Shown here: one piece after another, positions 20,212 to 34,376 of the stretch
How the letters are laid out: every line of letters starts with the position of its first letter
How positions within the stretch are numbered: the first letter of the stretch is position 1
Assembly (NCBI RefSeq): GCF_013337765.1
Contig: NZ_VBSB01000010.1
Coordinates: 62,001 to 126,000, forward strand
Origin: Mycolicibacterium sphagni
GTDB lineage: Bacteria > Actinomycetota > Actinomycetes > Mycobacteriales > Mycobacteriaceae
Reading direction: 5' to 3'
DNA: 64,000 nt
Program-made: the position numbers and the translations under genes
Notes under the pieces: generated by a model
What the model was told of the DNA's origin: nothing
Seen by the model: the letters and a program-made list of their open reading frames with translations, nothing else
Database searches by the model: none

Positions 20212-21462
20212 ATGACTTGGACACCAGTTGAAAGTCGCGCCGACGACACGTTCGTCGTCGCCCCGCACGAACGGCTGAGTTGGTCGCGCACACTGGGCAT
20301 CGGCGCCCAGCACGTGGTCGCCATGTTCGGCGCTACTTTTCTTGTCCCGGTGCTCACCGGCTTTCCGCCCGCGACCACACTGTTGTTCTCCGGTATCGGC
20401 ACGCTGCTGTTCCTGGTGATCACCGGCAACCGGCTGCCGAGCTACCTCGGCAGCAGCTTCTCGGTGATCGCACCCGTGACGGCCGCGGTCGCCTCGCACG
20501 GCGCCGGCAGCGCGCTGGGCGGTTTGATCGCCGTCGGTGTGCTGCTGATCGTCATCGGCGTGGCCGTGCACCTGGCCGGCACGCACTGGATCGACATCGC
20601 GCTGCCGCCGGTCGTCACCGGCGCCATCGTCGCCCTGATCGGATTCAACTTGGCTCCGGCGGCCAAGACCAACTTCGAAAAGGGTCCGGTCGTCGGCATC
20701 GTCACGCTGGTACTGCTCGTGGTGGTGCTGGCGTTCTTCCGCGGCATCATCGGGCGGCTGGCCATCTTCTTGGCGGTGGTCGTCGGCTACTTGCTCGCAC
20801 TCGTGCTTGGCGACGTCGACACCTCGGGGATCGCTTCGGCGGGCTGGATCGGGCTGCCGCACTTCCAGACTCCGACGCTGAACCTGTCCGTGCTGCCGCT
20901 GTTCCTGCCCGCGGTGATCGCGCTGATCGCCGAGAACATCGGGCATGTGAAATCGGTCGGACAGATGACCGGAGTCGACACCGATCCACTGACCGGACGC
21001 GCGCTGGCCGCCGACGGTGTCGCGACCGTGCTGGCCGGCCTCGGCGGCGGATCGGCCACCACCACCTACGCCGAGAACATCGGAGTGATGGCCGCGACCC
21101 GCGTCTACTCCACCGCGGCCTACTGGGTGGCCGGTGTGACGGCGATCCTTCTGGCGTTGTGCCCCAAGGTCGGAGCGACGATATCGGCGATCCCGCCCGG
21201 CGTCCTCGGCGGCGCCACGATCGTGCTCTACGGGCTCGTCGGCGTGCTAGGGGTACGGATCTGGCTGACCAATCACGTGGACTTCGGCCTGCCGATCAAC
21301 CAGATGACCGCCGCGATCGCGTTGATCATCGGGATCGCCGACTTCACCTGGAGCATCGGCGATCTCACGTTCACCGGTATCGCACTCGGTTCGATCGCCG
21401 CGCTGGTCGTCTATCACGGCATGCGGGCGCTGGGCGCGCTGCGGGGCGCGCGGTCGTCGTGA
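20212..21462 (+). CDS. NCS2-family uracil/xanthine permease
   Basis: A nucleobase:cation symporter-2 (UraA-like), 416 aa, with about 14 hydrophobic segments. Diagnostic stretches are GAQHVVAMFGATFLVPVLTG near the N-terminus, LPSYLGSSFSVIAPV, the substrate-site AENIGHVKSVGQMTG, and GLGGGSATTTYAENIGVMAAT. ATG 20212 is preferred; GTG 20203 is an alternative. The frame is open further upstream but would extend into the divergent SulP gene. The stop overlaps the start of an unknown gene by 4 bp. Specificity for uracil versus xanthine cannot be fixed from these motifs alone. Confidence 0.92.
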   Translation: MTWTPVESRADDTFVVAPHERLSWSRTLGIGAQHVVAMFGATFLVPVLTGFPPATTLLFSGIGTLLFLVITGNRLPSYLGSSFSVIAPVTAAVASHGAGSALGGLIAVGVLLIVIGVAVHLAGTHWIDIALPPVVTGAIVALIGFNLAPAAKTNFEKGPVVGIVTLVLLVVVLAFFRGIIGRLAIFLAVVVGYLLALVLGDVDTSGIASAGWIGLPHFQTPTLNLSVLPLFLPAVIALIAENIGHVKSVGQMTGVDTDPLTGRALAADGVATVLAGLGGGSATTTYAENIGVMAATRVYSTAAYWVAGVTAILLALCPKVGATISAIPPGVLGGATIVLYGLVGVLGVRIWLTNHVDFGLPINQMTAAIALIIGIADFTWSIGDLTFTGIALGSIAALVVYHGMRALGALRGARSS

Positions 21463-22094
21463 TCGACTCTCTCTACGCCGCTTTCTCGAGCTATGCCTTG
21501 CCCCGGGAACCGGTGTTGTGTGAACAGTGTGGGCCGGAATGGTCGGCCGACGACATCCGGTCGACCCCGCTACGCTCGCTGTCGCTGCCGCAGCTGGAGG
21601 CGTTACACGTGATGTCGTTGGGCGACGACGACTTTCGCCACTTCTTCCCGCGGCTCATCGAGTTGCTTATCGCCGAGAAGTCACCGGTGTTCGCCTTCCA
21701 CCTACTTGGGCTGCGAGGGCGCGTGCCGTCATGGCCCGCCCCTGAAGCACAGGCCGTCGAGCAGTTGATCGACGATCTGTGGCGGCGACTGCTGGACAGC
21801 TATCCCGCCGAGCTCGGCTACTTTTCCGATAGCCCCACGCTGATCGATTTCACGTATTGGTGCAACGAACCGCTGCAGCCGTTCTTGGACCGCTGGCAAA
21901 CCATAGGCACGAGGGCAGCCGCACATCACCTCGGCGACCTTGTGGAATGGGCGTTCACGGTGCGCGAACCGATCGAACCTGCGATCAAAGAGCCAGTGCT
22001 GCTGTGGCTGAGCCAGCCGGTGATCGGTGAGCGCTTGAGGTCTGCCGAACTCAATGCCGCCGAGGAGCTTTGGCAGGTCTGCGGTCGCAGGTGA
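21459..22094 (+). CDS. Hypothetical protein translationally coupled to the NCS2 permease, 211 aa
   Basis: Starts at GTG 21459, overlapping the permease TGA (GTGA). The sequence is soluble-looking, rich in aromatic and acidic residues, with an early CEQCGPEW Cys-x2-Cys element and repeated segments with Trp/Phe (LGDDDFRHFFPRLIELLIAE, FTYWCNEPLQPFLDRWQ). I do not recognise a family. Coupling suggests it works with, or is regulated together with, the nucleobase permease. No signal peptide or membrane helix is seen. Confidence 0.78.
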   Translation: MIDSLYAAFSSYALPREPVLCEQCGPEWSADDIRSTPLRSLSLPQLEALHVMSLGDDDFRHFFPRLIELLIAEKSPVFAFHLLGLRGRVPSWPAPEAQAVEQLIDDLWRRLLDSYPAELGYFSDSPTLIDFTYWCNEPLQPFLDRWQTIGTRAAAHHLGDLVEWAFTVREPIEPAIKEPVLLWLSQPVIGERLRSAELNAAEELWQVCGRR

Positions 22095-22122
22095 CAGACA
22101 TCGACCCCGCGATCACGGCATC

Positions 22123-22176
22123 GAGTCTGCGGTCAGATCGCAATTTCACGCAAGAGCACGATCAGTACGCAGACTC
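22123..22176. terminator. Inverted repeat between convergent genes
   Basis: GAGTCTGCG (22123-22131) and CGCAGACTC (22168-22176) form a perfect 9-bp stem with a 36-nt loop in the 102-bp gap between the unknown gene and lpqL. This is a suitable place for a bidirectional terminator. There is no U-tract. Confidence 0.4.
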
Positions 22177-22196
22177 AATGTGACTCTGCAATCAGC

Positions 22197-23690
22197 CTAT
22201 GGCCCGGTGACGAGGTGTCGGGTGCGGTCCTCGCGCAGCGGAATACCGTTGCGGCCGTCCATGTCCTGGGCATAGAGACCGACCGAGAACACCACTCCCC
22301 CAACCAGGATGCCGAGCGCGGTCTTGTCGATGTGGTCGAGGGTGTCGGTGCTCTTGTGATAGTTCGGATCGAACGGCGCGTCGGCAGTGCCGCCCCACAG
22401 CTTCTGCTGATCGACGGTCTTATTCTCCTCGGCCCCGGAGAACAGCCCACCGGAGGGCACCCCGGCCTCAGTGAAGGCGTCGTAGTCCGACCGGCCGTCG
22501 AATGACGTGTCCTGAGCGGTCTTTCCAGCCGTTTTGAGATAGGCGACCAAGGTCCGCTCGATCCCCGCCGACCCCTCCGGCACCCGCGGTATCCGGCCGC
22601 CCGCTCCCGGCGCGGTCGACTGGTCACCGTCATAGGTGAAGTAACCGGGGTTGGGTGAACCGATCATGTCGTAGTTGAGATACAGCGCAATGTCCTTGAG
22701 CTGATCGACATTCAGGGACTCGATGTACTTCTTGGATCCAATCGTCCCGAGCTCCTCGGCTCCCCAGAATGCAAAGCGGACAGCGTTTTTCACGTCCGGA
22801 TTGGGGCCCAGCTGCACAGCGGTCTCCAGCACCGCGGCCACCCCGGAGCCGTTGTCGTTGATACCCGGACCTTCGGGGACGCTGTCCAGGTGGGCGCCGA
22901 CCATCACGACATCAGTGGCCGAGCCGGTCTTGGTCTGGGCGATGACGTTGCGGGCGTTGATGGATTTGGTGTTGGCTTCCAGTTTGAGCGTCACCGGACC
23001 GGGATTGGCCCGCAGCGCCGCCCCGTCGGCCTTGGTCACCCCGACCACTGGGAGCTTGACGTCGGTGTCCTCGCCGAGGGTGGTGCCCGACATTTGTCCG
23101 TCAACATTGTCGGCGACGACGAGCGCGACGGCCCCCAGCTTGGCAGCGATCGCCTGCTTGTCCTTGAACGGGCAGCTACCCCGGTCCACGAGCACCACCG
23201 CCCCCTTGACGGGCAGACCGTCGTAGTCCGCGGGGGCACATCCGGGTGTCTCCTCGGCCGGAGCGGCGACCAGCGGCCCGCTGACCCCCTCCGGCGGGGT
23301 GCCCAGGCTGAACTCCATCGCGCGGGCGGTCACACTCGCCCCGCCGACCCGTAGGTCCGGCTTGCCGGACTCGAAGACCCTCGCCTGGAACTCGGGGGTC
23401 TGCACGTCGAACCCTTTTCCGCGCAGCACGCCGGCCACATAGTCGACGCTGGCGTCGAACCCGGGGGTGCCGACCGCCCTGGTGCCGTTGTTGGCGTTGG
23501 CGATGTCCTGCAACTTCTGCAGGTGGGCGTACATGGCGTCGGTGGTGACCTGCTTGCGCAGCCCGTCGGCGAACTGGGCGGCGGGAGTCGTCGCCGTCCC
23601 TGGCTGCGCGGATTTGGCAGGGTGGCTGCATCCCGCCGCGGCGACCACGGCGACGGCGAGCGTCACCACAGCCAGGTGTCTGGTAGTCAT
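22197..23690 (-). CDS. lpqL: Lipoprotein aminopeptidase LpqL (M28 family with PA domain)
   Basis: An exported, lipid-anchored zinc peptidase of 497 aa. The N-terminus (MTTRHLAVVTLAVAVVAAAG-CSH) is a signal peptide with a lipobox ending in Cys. A protease-associated domain lies in the middle (~130-260, with CAPADYDGLPVKGAVVLVDR). The M28 catalytic part follows, with zinc ligands in VGAHLDSVPEGPGINDNGSG, the EE pair in WGAEELG, YDMIGSPN and the final NYHKSTDT. The frame is open to 24626 on this strand, but ATG 23690 starts the signal peptide. Equivalent to Rv0418 from memory. Confidence 0.95.
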   Translation of the reverse strand: MTTRHLAVVTLAVAVVAAAGCSHPAKSAQPGTATTPAAQFADGLRKQVTTDAMYAHLQKLQDIANANNGTRAVGTPGFDASVDYVAGVLRGKGFDVQTPEFQARVFESGKPDLRVGGASVTARAMEFSLGTPPEGVSGPLVAAPAEETPGCAPADYDGLPVKGAVVLVDRGSCPFKDKQAIAAKLGAVALVVADNVDGQMSGTTLGEDTDVKLPVVGVTKADGAALRANPGPVTLKLEANTKSINARNVIAQTKTGSATDVVMVGAHLDSVPEGPGINDNGSGVAAVLETAVQLGPNPDVKNAVRFAFWGAEELGTIGSKKYIESLNVDQLKDIALYLNYDMIGSPNPGYFTYDGDQSTAPGAGGRIPRVPEGSAGIERTLVAYLKTAGKTAQDTSFDGRSDYDAFTEAGVPSGGLFSGAEENKTVDQQKLWGGTADAPFDPNYHKSTDTLDHIDKTALGILVGGVVFSVGLYAQDMDGRNGIPLREDRTRHLVTGP

Positions 23691-23747
23691 CGCGCCCAGG
23701 TTAGACGTATCCGCATGCGCGCAGGTTCGGGTGGCACGATGTGCTCG

Positions 23748-24725
23748 ATGACCGTGACCGCTCCACGCCGCCGCCTGGTGACCTCGACCGAGGTCCTGGT
23801 GGCGGGGCTGGTGGTGTGTGCGCTGGTAGGTACCTGGATGCGCGACGGAGTGGCAGGCAATCCCCGGCTGGCGACCGCCGGAACGGTGTTCGCCGGGGTG
23901 TTTCTGCAGGCCGTGCCGTTTCTGGTACTCGGCGTGGTGATCAGCGGCCTGATCGCCGCGTTCGTCTCCCCGGAGCGGCTGGCCCGGATGCTGCCCAAGC
24001 GGGCGCCCGCGGCCGTATTGGCCGCCGGGGTGGCCGGCGCCGCACTGCCGGGCTGTGAGTGCGGATCGGTTCCGGTGGCCCGGCGGCTGTTCGGGGACGG
24101 GACGACGGGCGCGGCCGCGTTGACGTTCATGCTCAGTGCTCCGGCGATCAATCCGGTGGTGCTTGTGGCCACCGCGGTGGCCTTCCCCGGCCAACCGGAG
24201 ATGGTGGCGGCCCGCTGCCTGGCCTCGCTGGCCACCGCGGTGGTGATGGGGGTGCTGTGGTCGCGGTGGGGTCGGCCCGGCTGGGTGACCCGCGAGCTGC
24301 CCCGTCCCGACGGTGCCGACCAGTCCCGCTGGACGGTGTTCACCGAGGCCGCGCGGCACGACTTCTTGCAGGCCGGCTCGTATCTGGTGATCGGCGCCGC
24401 GGCGGCAGCTACCCTGCGAGTTGTGGTGCCGCCGTGGATGTTCGAGCACGTGGCCGGTCATCTGCTGATCGGTGTGGTCACCATGGCGCTGCTGGCCTTC
24501 GTGCTGGCGCTGTGCTCGGAGGCCGACGCGTTCGTGGCGGCCAGCCTCACCATGGTGCCGCTGATACCGCGGCTGGTGTTCCTGGTGGTCGGCCCGGCCG
24601 TCGATGTGAAACTCGTTGCCATGCAAGCGGGTTTGTTCGGGCGGAGTTTTGCGCTGCGCTTCGCACCGGCCACGTTGGTGGTTGCCACCGTGCTGGCGAC
24701 GGCGGTGGGTCTGGTGCTGCTGTGA
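23748..24725 (+). CDS. UPF0718/COG0701-type permease, 325 aa
   Basis: An integral membrane protein with about eight helices. The signature is LPGCECGSVPVARRLFGDG, a cysteine-containing motif typical of COG0701 permeases. A second conserved half carries LALCSEADAFVAASL, reflecting the internal duplication of the family. ATG 23748 is preferred; ATG 23739 (MCSMTVT) is possible. The stop overlaps the next gene (GTGA), which encodes the TIGR03943-type partner. Substrate unknown; metal or arsenic-type export has been proposed for relatives. It diverges from lpqL by 57 bp. Confidence 0.88.
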   Translation: MTVTAPRRRLVTSTEVLVAGLVVCALVGTWMRDGVAGNPRLATAGTVFAGVFLQAVPFLVLGVVISGLIAAFVSPERLARMLPKRAPAAVLAAGVAGAALPGCECGSVPVARRLFGDGTTGAAALTFMLSAPAINPVVLVATAVAFPGQPEMVAARCLASLATAVVMGVLWSRWGRPGWVTRELPRPDGADQSRWTVFTEAARHDFLQAGSYLVIGAAAAATLRVVVPPWMFEHVAGHLLIGVVTMALLAFVLALCSEADAFVAASLTMVPLIPRLVFLVVGPAVDVKLVAMQAGLFGRSFALRFAPATLVVATVLATAVGLVLL

Positions 24726-25407
24726 GGCGCGAAACCGAGAACACCCTGCTGCTGATCGTCGGGATCGCCCTGGTGATGGTCACCGTCACGGGGGCGTACA
24801 CCCGCTACGTCAAACCGGCGATGCTGCCATGGCTGGCGATCTCGTCGGCGGTGGTCATCGGGCTGGCACTGGTCGCGATCATCCGAGATATCCGCAGCGG
24901 CGGTGCCGATCACAACCACACCGGGCATGTTCACCGCAACGGCATCGTCTGGCTGCTGGTGCTGCCGGTGGTGTTGCTGATCTTCGTGGTGCCACCGGCG
25001 TTGAGCGCCAGGGCCGCCGCGCCGGCGACGGTGACCGGCGCCCGGTCGTTTCCGCCGCTGCCGGGCGGGACGGCGCCGACGGTGTCGCTGCCCGAAGTAC
25101 TGATGCGCGTTGCGGTCGGCAAGGTGGGTGGCCTGGACGGTAGGCAGATCACCACCACCGGTTTCACGATGCGCGACGGCGATCGCGTCGACCTGGCCAA
25201 GATCGTGATCATCTGCTGTGCGGCCGACGCCCAGCTGGCCCGGCTCCATCTGTCCGGCCCGGCGGCGGCGAGCGCAGCCGCGTTACCGGAGAACACCTGG
25301 CTGCGGGTCGAGGGCACTGTGCCTGCCGGCCAGACTTATTCGGGCACTTCGTCGATTCCGACGCTCGAGGTGTCGAGCATCACGCGCATCGATCCGCCCG
25401 CCAACAC

Positions 25408-25417
<10 letters not shown>
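24722..25417 (+). CDS. TIGR03943-type membrane protein, partner of the COG0701 permease
   Basis: A 231-aa protein with two N-terminal helices (LLLIVGIALVMVTVTGAY, AISSAVVIGLALVAII) and a short His-rich loop (DHNHTGHVHRNG). A third helix (WLLVLPVVLLIFVVPPAL) precedes an exported C-terminal domain ending VSSITRIDPPANTYG. The C-terminal half includes IVIICCAADAQ, the Cys-Cys pattern of this family. The GTG start overlaps the permease stop by 4 bp. The His-rich loop hints at metal handling. The 3' end overlaps the convergent SGNH gene by 10 bp. Confidence 0.85.
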
Positions 25418-27152
<1,735 letters not shown>

Positions 27153-27156
<4 letters not shown>

Positions 27157-28196
27157 GCCAGTGCTCCCATCAACTCGGCGGCGATCCGCTCAGCGGTCCA
27201 CGGCGCCAACAGAAATCCCGACCGACCGTGTCCGGTGGCCACCAGTGTGCGCTCGTCGAGCCGGCCGACGATCGGCATATTGTCCGGGGTCATCGGCCGC
27301 AACCCCGCCGCGCATTCGGCCAGTTCGTACTCGCCGAGCGCGGGCATCACCTCGCAGGCGTCGTCGAGCAACTCACGCACCCCGGCCACCGCGGGGGCGG
27401 TATCGCGGCCGTGTTCGTACTGCGTCGCACCGATCACCACCCCGTCGGCCCGGGGCACCAGGTACACCGATCGGCCATGAACCCTGGCCCGAACCACGCG
27501 CTGCGGCACCGGCATACACCCACGCCGCCAGCGCAGGCGCAGCACCTCACCCTTGACCGGGCGGACCTGCAGGCCGGGCCACAGCGCGGGTGCGTCGATA
27601 CCGTTGGCGATCACCACCGTGTCCGCGCCGTCACGGGCGTCGTCGAGCTGCTCCACCGGTGCCGCCCATCGAACCCCGAGCTGCTCGCAGTGCACCTCGA
27701 GGGCGGCCACCAGCTTGCGGTTGTCCACCGCCAGCTCGTCGGCGGCGATGAAACCGTGCCGAATGCCTTGGGCCAGAAGCGGTTCGGTGTCTCTGGCGGT
27801 GGTGGTCACGGTGACCGGATGCCCCTGGGCCGACAGCCAGTCCGCGACGGTGCGCAGATCCTGTGCGTCGGCGCGGTCGACCCCGACCACCAGCGACTCT
27901 CGCGCGGTGACCACATCGTCGGGCAGGCCGTGGAGGAAGCCGTCGTGCCACAGGCGCAGCGACTCCAGGCCCAGCGCCAGCAGCTTCTCCTCGCCGGGCC
28001 AACCCTCGCTGTGCGGGGCGAGCATCCCGCCGGCCACCCACGACGCACCCCAATGGGCTGGGTTAATACCCCGGTCGCTTCGCTCCTGCCCACCGAGCCG
28101 ATGCACCCGCACCGCCAACCCGTGCTGCGCCGCGCGGCGGGCGACCGCGAGACCGATGACGCCGCCCCCGATGACGGCCAGAGATTCCTTCGACAT
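27153..28196 (-). CDS. thiO: Glycine oxidase ThiO
   Basis: A FAD-dependent oxidase that converts glycine to iminoglyoxylate (dehydroglycine) for ThiG. Visible in the 347-aa protein: the FAD motif AVIGGGVIGLAVARRAAQHG, GASWVAGGMLAPHSEGWPGE, and C-terminal GLRPMTPDNMPIVGRLDERT with ATGHGRSGFLLAPWTAE. An oddity is a ~15-residue stretch between VHRL and GASWV (around residues 37-51, reading GGQERSDRGINPAHW). I do not remember it in M. tuberculosis ThiO, and it is encoded by a short repeat-like sequence (28065-28098). First gene behind the TPP riboswitch. Confidence 0.94.
28065..28098. repeat. Short repeat-like sequence inserted in frame in thiO
   Basis: The plus strand reads TACCCCGGTCGCTTCGCTCC followed by TGCCCACCG, and shares the core CCCCGG(G)TCGCT(T/G)CGCTC with the 3' end of thiE (28991-29007). 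Both copies interrupt or extend otherwise conserved proteins. The form resembles dispersed GC-rich repeats of mycobacterial genomes. Identity as a repeat family needs a genome-wide count. Confidence 0.45.
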
Positions 28197-28203
28197 ATCC
28201 CTT

Positions 28204-28300
28204 TCGCTTCCTTCGCCGGCATGACCCGGATCAGGTGGTGACGGTCTGGAGGACTAGCGCTCCACTCTCAGCCCCGCTCCCGGGGCTCCCGTGCCAACCC
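28204..28300 (-). ncRNA. TPP riboswitch (THI element) upstream of thiO
   Basis: Read on the minus strand from about 28300, the leader contains GGCACGGGAGCCCC, a GC-rich P3-type stem, GGGGCTGAGAGTGGAGCGC, AGACCGTCACCACCTGATCC and GGGTCATGCCGGCGAAGGAAG, matching the ordered THI-box blocks. AAAGGG follows just before ATG 28196. It would control thiO-thiS-thiG and the SGNH gene. Confidence 0.95.
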
Positions 28301-28326
28301 TCCACGCTAGCCGCTACGGTCGCGGT

Positions 28327-29058
28327 GTGCACGAACCTCAGACCAGGCTCGCGACCGCACGGCTCTACCTGTGCACCGATGCCCGCCGCGACCGCGGTGA
28401 TCTGGCCGAGTTCGCCGAGGCGGCACTGGCCGGCGGCGTCGACCTCATCCAACTGCGCGACAAGGGCTCCCCCGGCGAGCACCAGTTCGGGCCGCTGGAA
28501 GCACGCGACGAGCTGGCCGCACTCGAGATCCTGGCCGACGCGGCCCGCCGGCACGGTGCGCTGCTCGCGGTCAACGACCGCGCCGACATCGCCCGCGCGG
28601 CCGGCGCCGACGTACTGCATCTGGGCCAGGACGACCTTCCGTTGGAGGTCGCTCGCGACATCGTCGGCCCGCACACCGTGATCGGCCGGTCCACGCACGC
28701 GATCGGTGAGGCCGCCCGCGCGCTGACTGAGGACGTCGACTATTTCTGCGTCGGCCCGTGCTGGCCGACGCCGACGAAACCGGGCCGGCCCGCACCCGGC
28801 CTGGACCTGGTGCGTGAGGTGGCGGCGAGCGCACCGGACAAGCCGTGGTTCGCGATCGGTGGCATCGACGAGGCGCGCCTGCCCGAGGTGCTGGAGGCCG
28901 GGGCGAGCCGAATTGTGGTGGTGCGCGCGATCACTGCGGCCGACGACCCCAAGGCCGCCGCCACGCGGTTGCGTGCCGCGCTGGACCAAACCCCGGGTCG
29001 CTGCGCTCGCCCCCTCGCCTCCGGCTGGGGGGACCCCCAACCCGCCGGACCTAGCTGA
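28327..29058 (+). CDS. thiE: Thiamine-phosphate synthase ThiE
   Basis: Couples HMP-PP and thiazole phosphate into thiamine monophosphate. A TIM-barrel protein with [20 protein letters not shown], the pyrophosphate-binding [54 protein letters not shown] and [14 protein letters not shown] 28327 ([13 protein letters not shown]) is chosen; the earlier GTG 28291 would fall in the opposing riboswitch region. The C-terminus carries a ~20-residue Pro/Gly/Arg-rich extension beyond the usual end (LRAALDQ), encoded by a hairpin-prone repeat-like sequence. The 3' end overlaps mutT3 by 8 bp. Confidence 0.95.
   Translation: MHEPQTRLATARLYLCTDARRDRGDLAEFAEAALAGGVDLIQLRDKGSPGEHQFGPLEARDELAALEILADAARRHGALLAVNDRADIARAAGADVLHLGQDDLPLEVARDIVGPHTVIGRSTHAIGEAARALTEDVDYFCVGPCWPTPTKPGRPAPGLDLVREVAASAPDKPWFAIGGIDEARLPEVLEAGASRIVVVRAITAADDPKAAATRLRAALDQTPGRCARPLASGWGDPQPAGPS
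28989..29040. repeat. Hairpin-prone repeat-like sequence forming the thiE C-terminal extension
   Basis: CCCCGGGTCGCTGCGCTCGC is followed by CCCCTCGCCTCCGGCTGGGG and GGACCCCC. Nested complementary runs (GGGTC 28995-28999 with GACCC 29032-29036; CCCCC with GGGGG) can fold into a hairpin. The core matches the sequence at 28065-28098 in thiO. It lies inside the coding sequence but just after the conserved end of ThiE. Confidence 0.5.
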
Positions 29059-29692
29059 CTTCCGCCGCCGCCGGCGTACACCAGGCGAAGACCCCGGATT
29101 GGATCTCGACGGTGTGCGGCACCGGCTGCTGGCATTCCTCGTGATCGGCCGAGCTCAACATGGCGGTGATGCGCAGCCGTTCCCAGCTGGCGGCGAAACC
29201 GGGGTGCAGCGGCAGCTCCACCACCTCGTCCTCGGCCACCCAACGCAGCTCGGAACTCTCCCGGTTCGCAACCGTGGTCAGCAATTCGGGGGCGTCGGCG
29301 ACGACGGTGGTGTAACTCCAGTGGGCTCCGCCGGAGCCGACGACCTCGGCCGTCACCACTGTCGCACGGACCTGGACGTGCTCGGCCAGTAGCCCGGCCT
29401 CTTCGTGGGCCTCGCGGACTGCGGCCTGTTCGGGGGTTTCGTGGCTGTCGCGGGCGCCGCCGGGCAGCGCCCAGGTGCCGCCCTGATGGCTCCACGGCGC
29501 GCGGTGCTGGAGCAGCACCGCCGGGGTACCGTCGGGACGGGGGGCTCGCAATAACAGGCCGGCGGCACCATGCCGTCCCCAATAGGGCGTGCCGGTATCG
29601 GATACCACCCAGCCGTCACCGTCCCCACGCACGCGTTCAGGATAAGCACGCCACGCCGAGAGTAGGTCGTTCGATCCCGCCCCATCCTTCAC
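29051..29692 (-). CDS. mutT3: Nudix hydrolase MutT3
   Basis: A 213-aa Nudix hydrolase, the MutT3-type enzyme of mycobacteria, presumed to hydrolyse oxidised nucleoside triphosphates or related diphosphates. The Nudix box G-x5-E-x7-REAHEEAGL is intact around residues 76-98, preceded by [15 protein letters not shown] 29692 ([11 protein letters not shown]) has AGAGG about ten bases upstream and is preferred to the long upstream open frame, which overlaps the glnX gene. Corresponds to Rv0413 from memory. Substrate preference not established by sequence. Confidence 0.92.
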   Translation of the reverse strand: MKDGAGSNDLLSAWRAYPERVRGDGDGWVVSDTGTPYWGRHGAAGLLLRAPRPDGTPAVLLQHRAPWSHQGGTWALPGGARDSHETPEQAAVREAHEEAGLLAEHVQVRATVVTAEVVGSGGAHWSYTTVVADAPELLTTVANRESSELRWVAEDEVVELPLHPGFAASWERLRITAMLSSADHEECQQPVPHTVEIQSGVFAWCTPAAAEVS

Positions 29693-29761
29693 AGGACCTC
29701 TTAGGATTGTCTCAGAAAGTGCGAAGGGGTTACGGGCAACAGGGAATGAGGTCCGCGAAAG

Positions 29762-31077
29762 GTGACCGTTGAGCTGGCACACCCGTCGACCGAGCCGTTG
29801 GGGCAACGGACGCCGACCCTGCCCGCTCATCCGCGCTGGTGGTTCCTGCGCACCACCCCCGGACGGATTCTGACCCTCGGCCTCATCTTGGCCACCCTGG
29901 GGATCCTCAGTGCGTTCGCCACCTCGACGACGATCACCAATCGGCAGACCCAGCTGACCAACGTGCTCAACCACACCGAGCCGCTGTCCTTCGCCGCCGG
30001 CCAGCTCTACACCACGCTGTCGGTGGCCGACGCCGCCGCGGCAACCGCCTTCATCGCCGGCTCGGAGCCGCGTGCGGTCCGGCAGCGCTATGAGCAGGCG
30101 ATCACCGATGCCGCCGTCGCGGCCACCCGGGCGGCCAGTGGGCTCACCGACGAGCCGATGATTCAGCTCCTGGGCCGGATCAACGCACAGCTGGCCGTGT
30201 ACACCGGCCTGATCGAGACGGCACGGACCAACAACCGCATGGGCAACCCGGTCGGTTCGTCGTACCTGTCGGAGGCCTCGGCGCTGATGCAGCAGCAGAT
30301 CCTGCCCGACGCGCAGCGGCTCTACGAGGAGACGTCGGCGCGGGTCGACACCGAGACCACGGCCTCGACCCGGATTCCGGCGCCGGTGCTCATCGTGGTG
30401 GCCGCGACCTTGCTGTTCGGGGTGTTCGGGCACCGGTGGCTGGCCGATCGGACCAGACGCCGGGTCAACGTCGGCCTGATCGCCGGCGGCCTGGCGATCG
30501 TGGTGATGATCATCTGGGTGGGTTCGGCGCTGATCATCTCCACCGCAGGCAGCCGGGCCGCGAAGAATACCGCGGCCGAGTCGCTCAAAACGGTGACTAG
30601 CCTGGCGATCACCGCCCAGCAGGCACGCGCCGACGAGACGCTGTCGCTGATCCGGCGGGGCGACGAAGACGTCCGCAAGCGGTCCTACTACCAACGCGTT
30701 GAAGCCATGCACACCCAGCTCGCCGACTATCTGGGTCGCAACGACGCCATCGCCAAGGGCGACCTGGCCAACGCCGACCAGCTGCTGACGAAGTGGCGGC
30801 AGGCCGACGAGCGGATCAACGCCTACATCTCGGTCGGCAACTACCAGGCGGCCACCCAGGTGGCGCTCGGCACCGGCGAGGACGACTCGACGCCGGCGTT
30901 CGACAAGCTCGACGCGGCGCTGTCCACGGGTATCCGTGAGAGTCGTAACCAGCTGCGCAACGACATCCTGTCCGCCCGCCGGGTGCTGTCGGGCACGACC
31001 GTCGGCGGCGTGGTGCTCTCGGTCGGCGCGGCGTTGGCCGTGGCACTGGGATTGTGGCCCAGGCTGAGTGAGTACCG

Positions 31078-31081
<4 letters not shown>
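29762..31081 (+). CDS. glnX: GlnX-type membrane protein of the PknG-GlnH signalling operon
   Basis: A 439-aa membrane protein with four hydrophobic helices: one near the N-terminus (ILTLGLILATLGILSAFA), a central pair (APVLIVVAATLLFGVFG; VGLIAGGLAIVVMIIWVGSA) and one at the C-terminus (VGGVVLSVGAALAVALGLWP). Two large extracytoplasmic, helix-rich, Ala/Gln/Glu-rich domains lie between them, resembling sensor-type four-helix bundles. Stops overlap glnH by 4 bp (ATGA). The three-gene order glnX-glnH-pknG is conserved in Corynebacteriales. Published work links GlnH ligand sensing through GlnX to PknG. It starts at GTG 29762. Confidence 0.9.
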
Positions 31082-34301
<3,220 letters not shown>

Positions 34302-34316
34302 CGCGCCTTCTCCCGC

Positions 34317-34374
34317 CGAGCAGACGCAAAGGCACCCGAGACTCGGCGTGTCGCAGCACGTTTGTGTCTGCTCG
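34317..34374 (+). terminator. Hairpin terminator of the glnX-glnH-pknG operon
   Basis: CGAGCAGACGCAAA (34317-34330) pairs with TTTGTGTCTGCTCG (34361-34374) over 14 bp, including one G-U pair on the plus-strand RNA. A second small stem, CCGAG-A-CTCGG, is nested in the loop. It lies between convergent genes 16 bp after the pknG stop and ends just before the SRPBCC stop, so it can serve both strands. Confidence 0.7.
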
Positions 34375-34376
34375 CG

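Noticed and set aside
20280..21458. Upstream part of a 604-aa plus-strand frame over the NCS2 permease
   Set aside because: Only the last 211 codons (from GTG 21459) look like protein; the rest is an Arg/His/Gly-rich shadow of the permease.
23691..24626. 312-residue extension of the lpqL frame
   Set aside because: It is antisense to the COG0701 permease and precedes an evident lipoprotein signal peptide at 23690.
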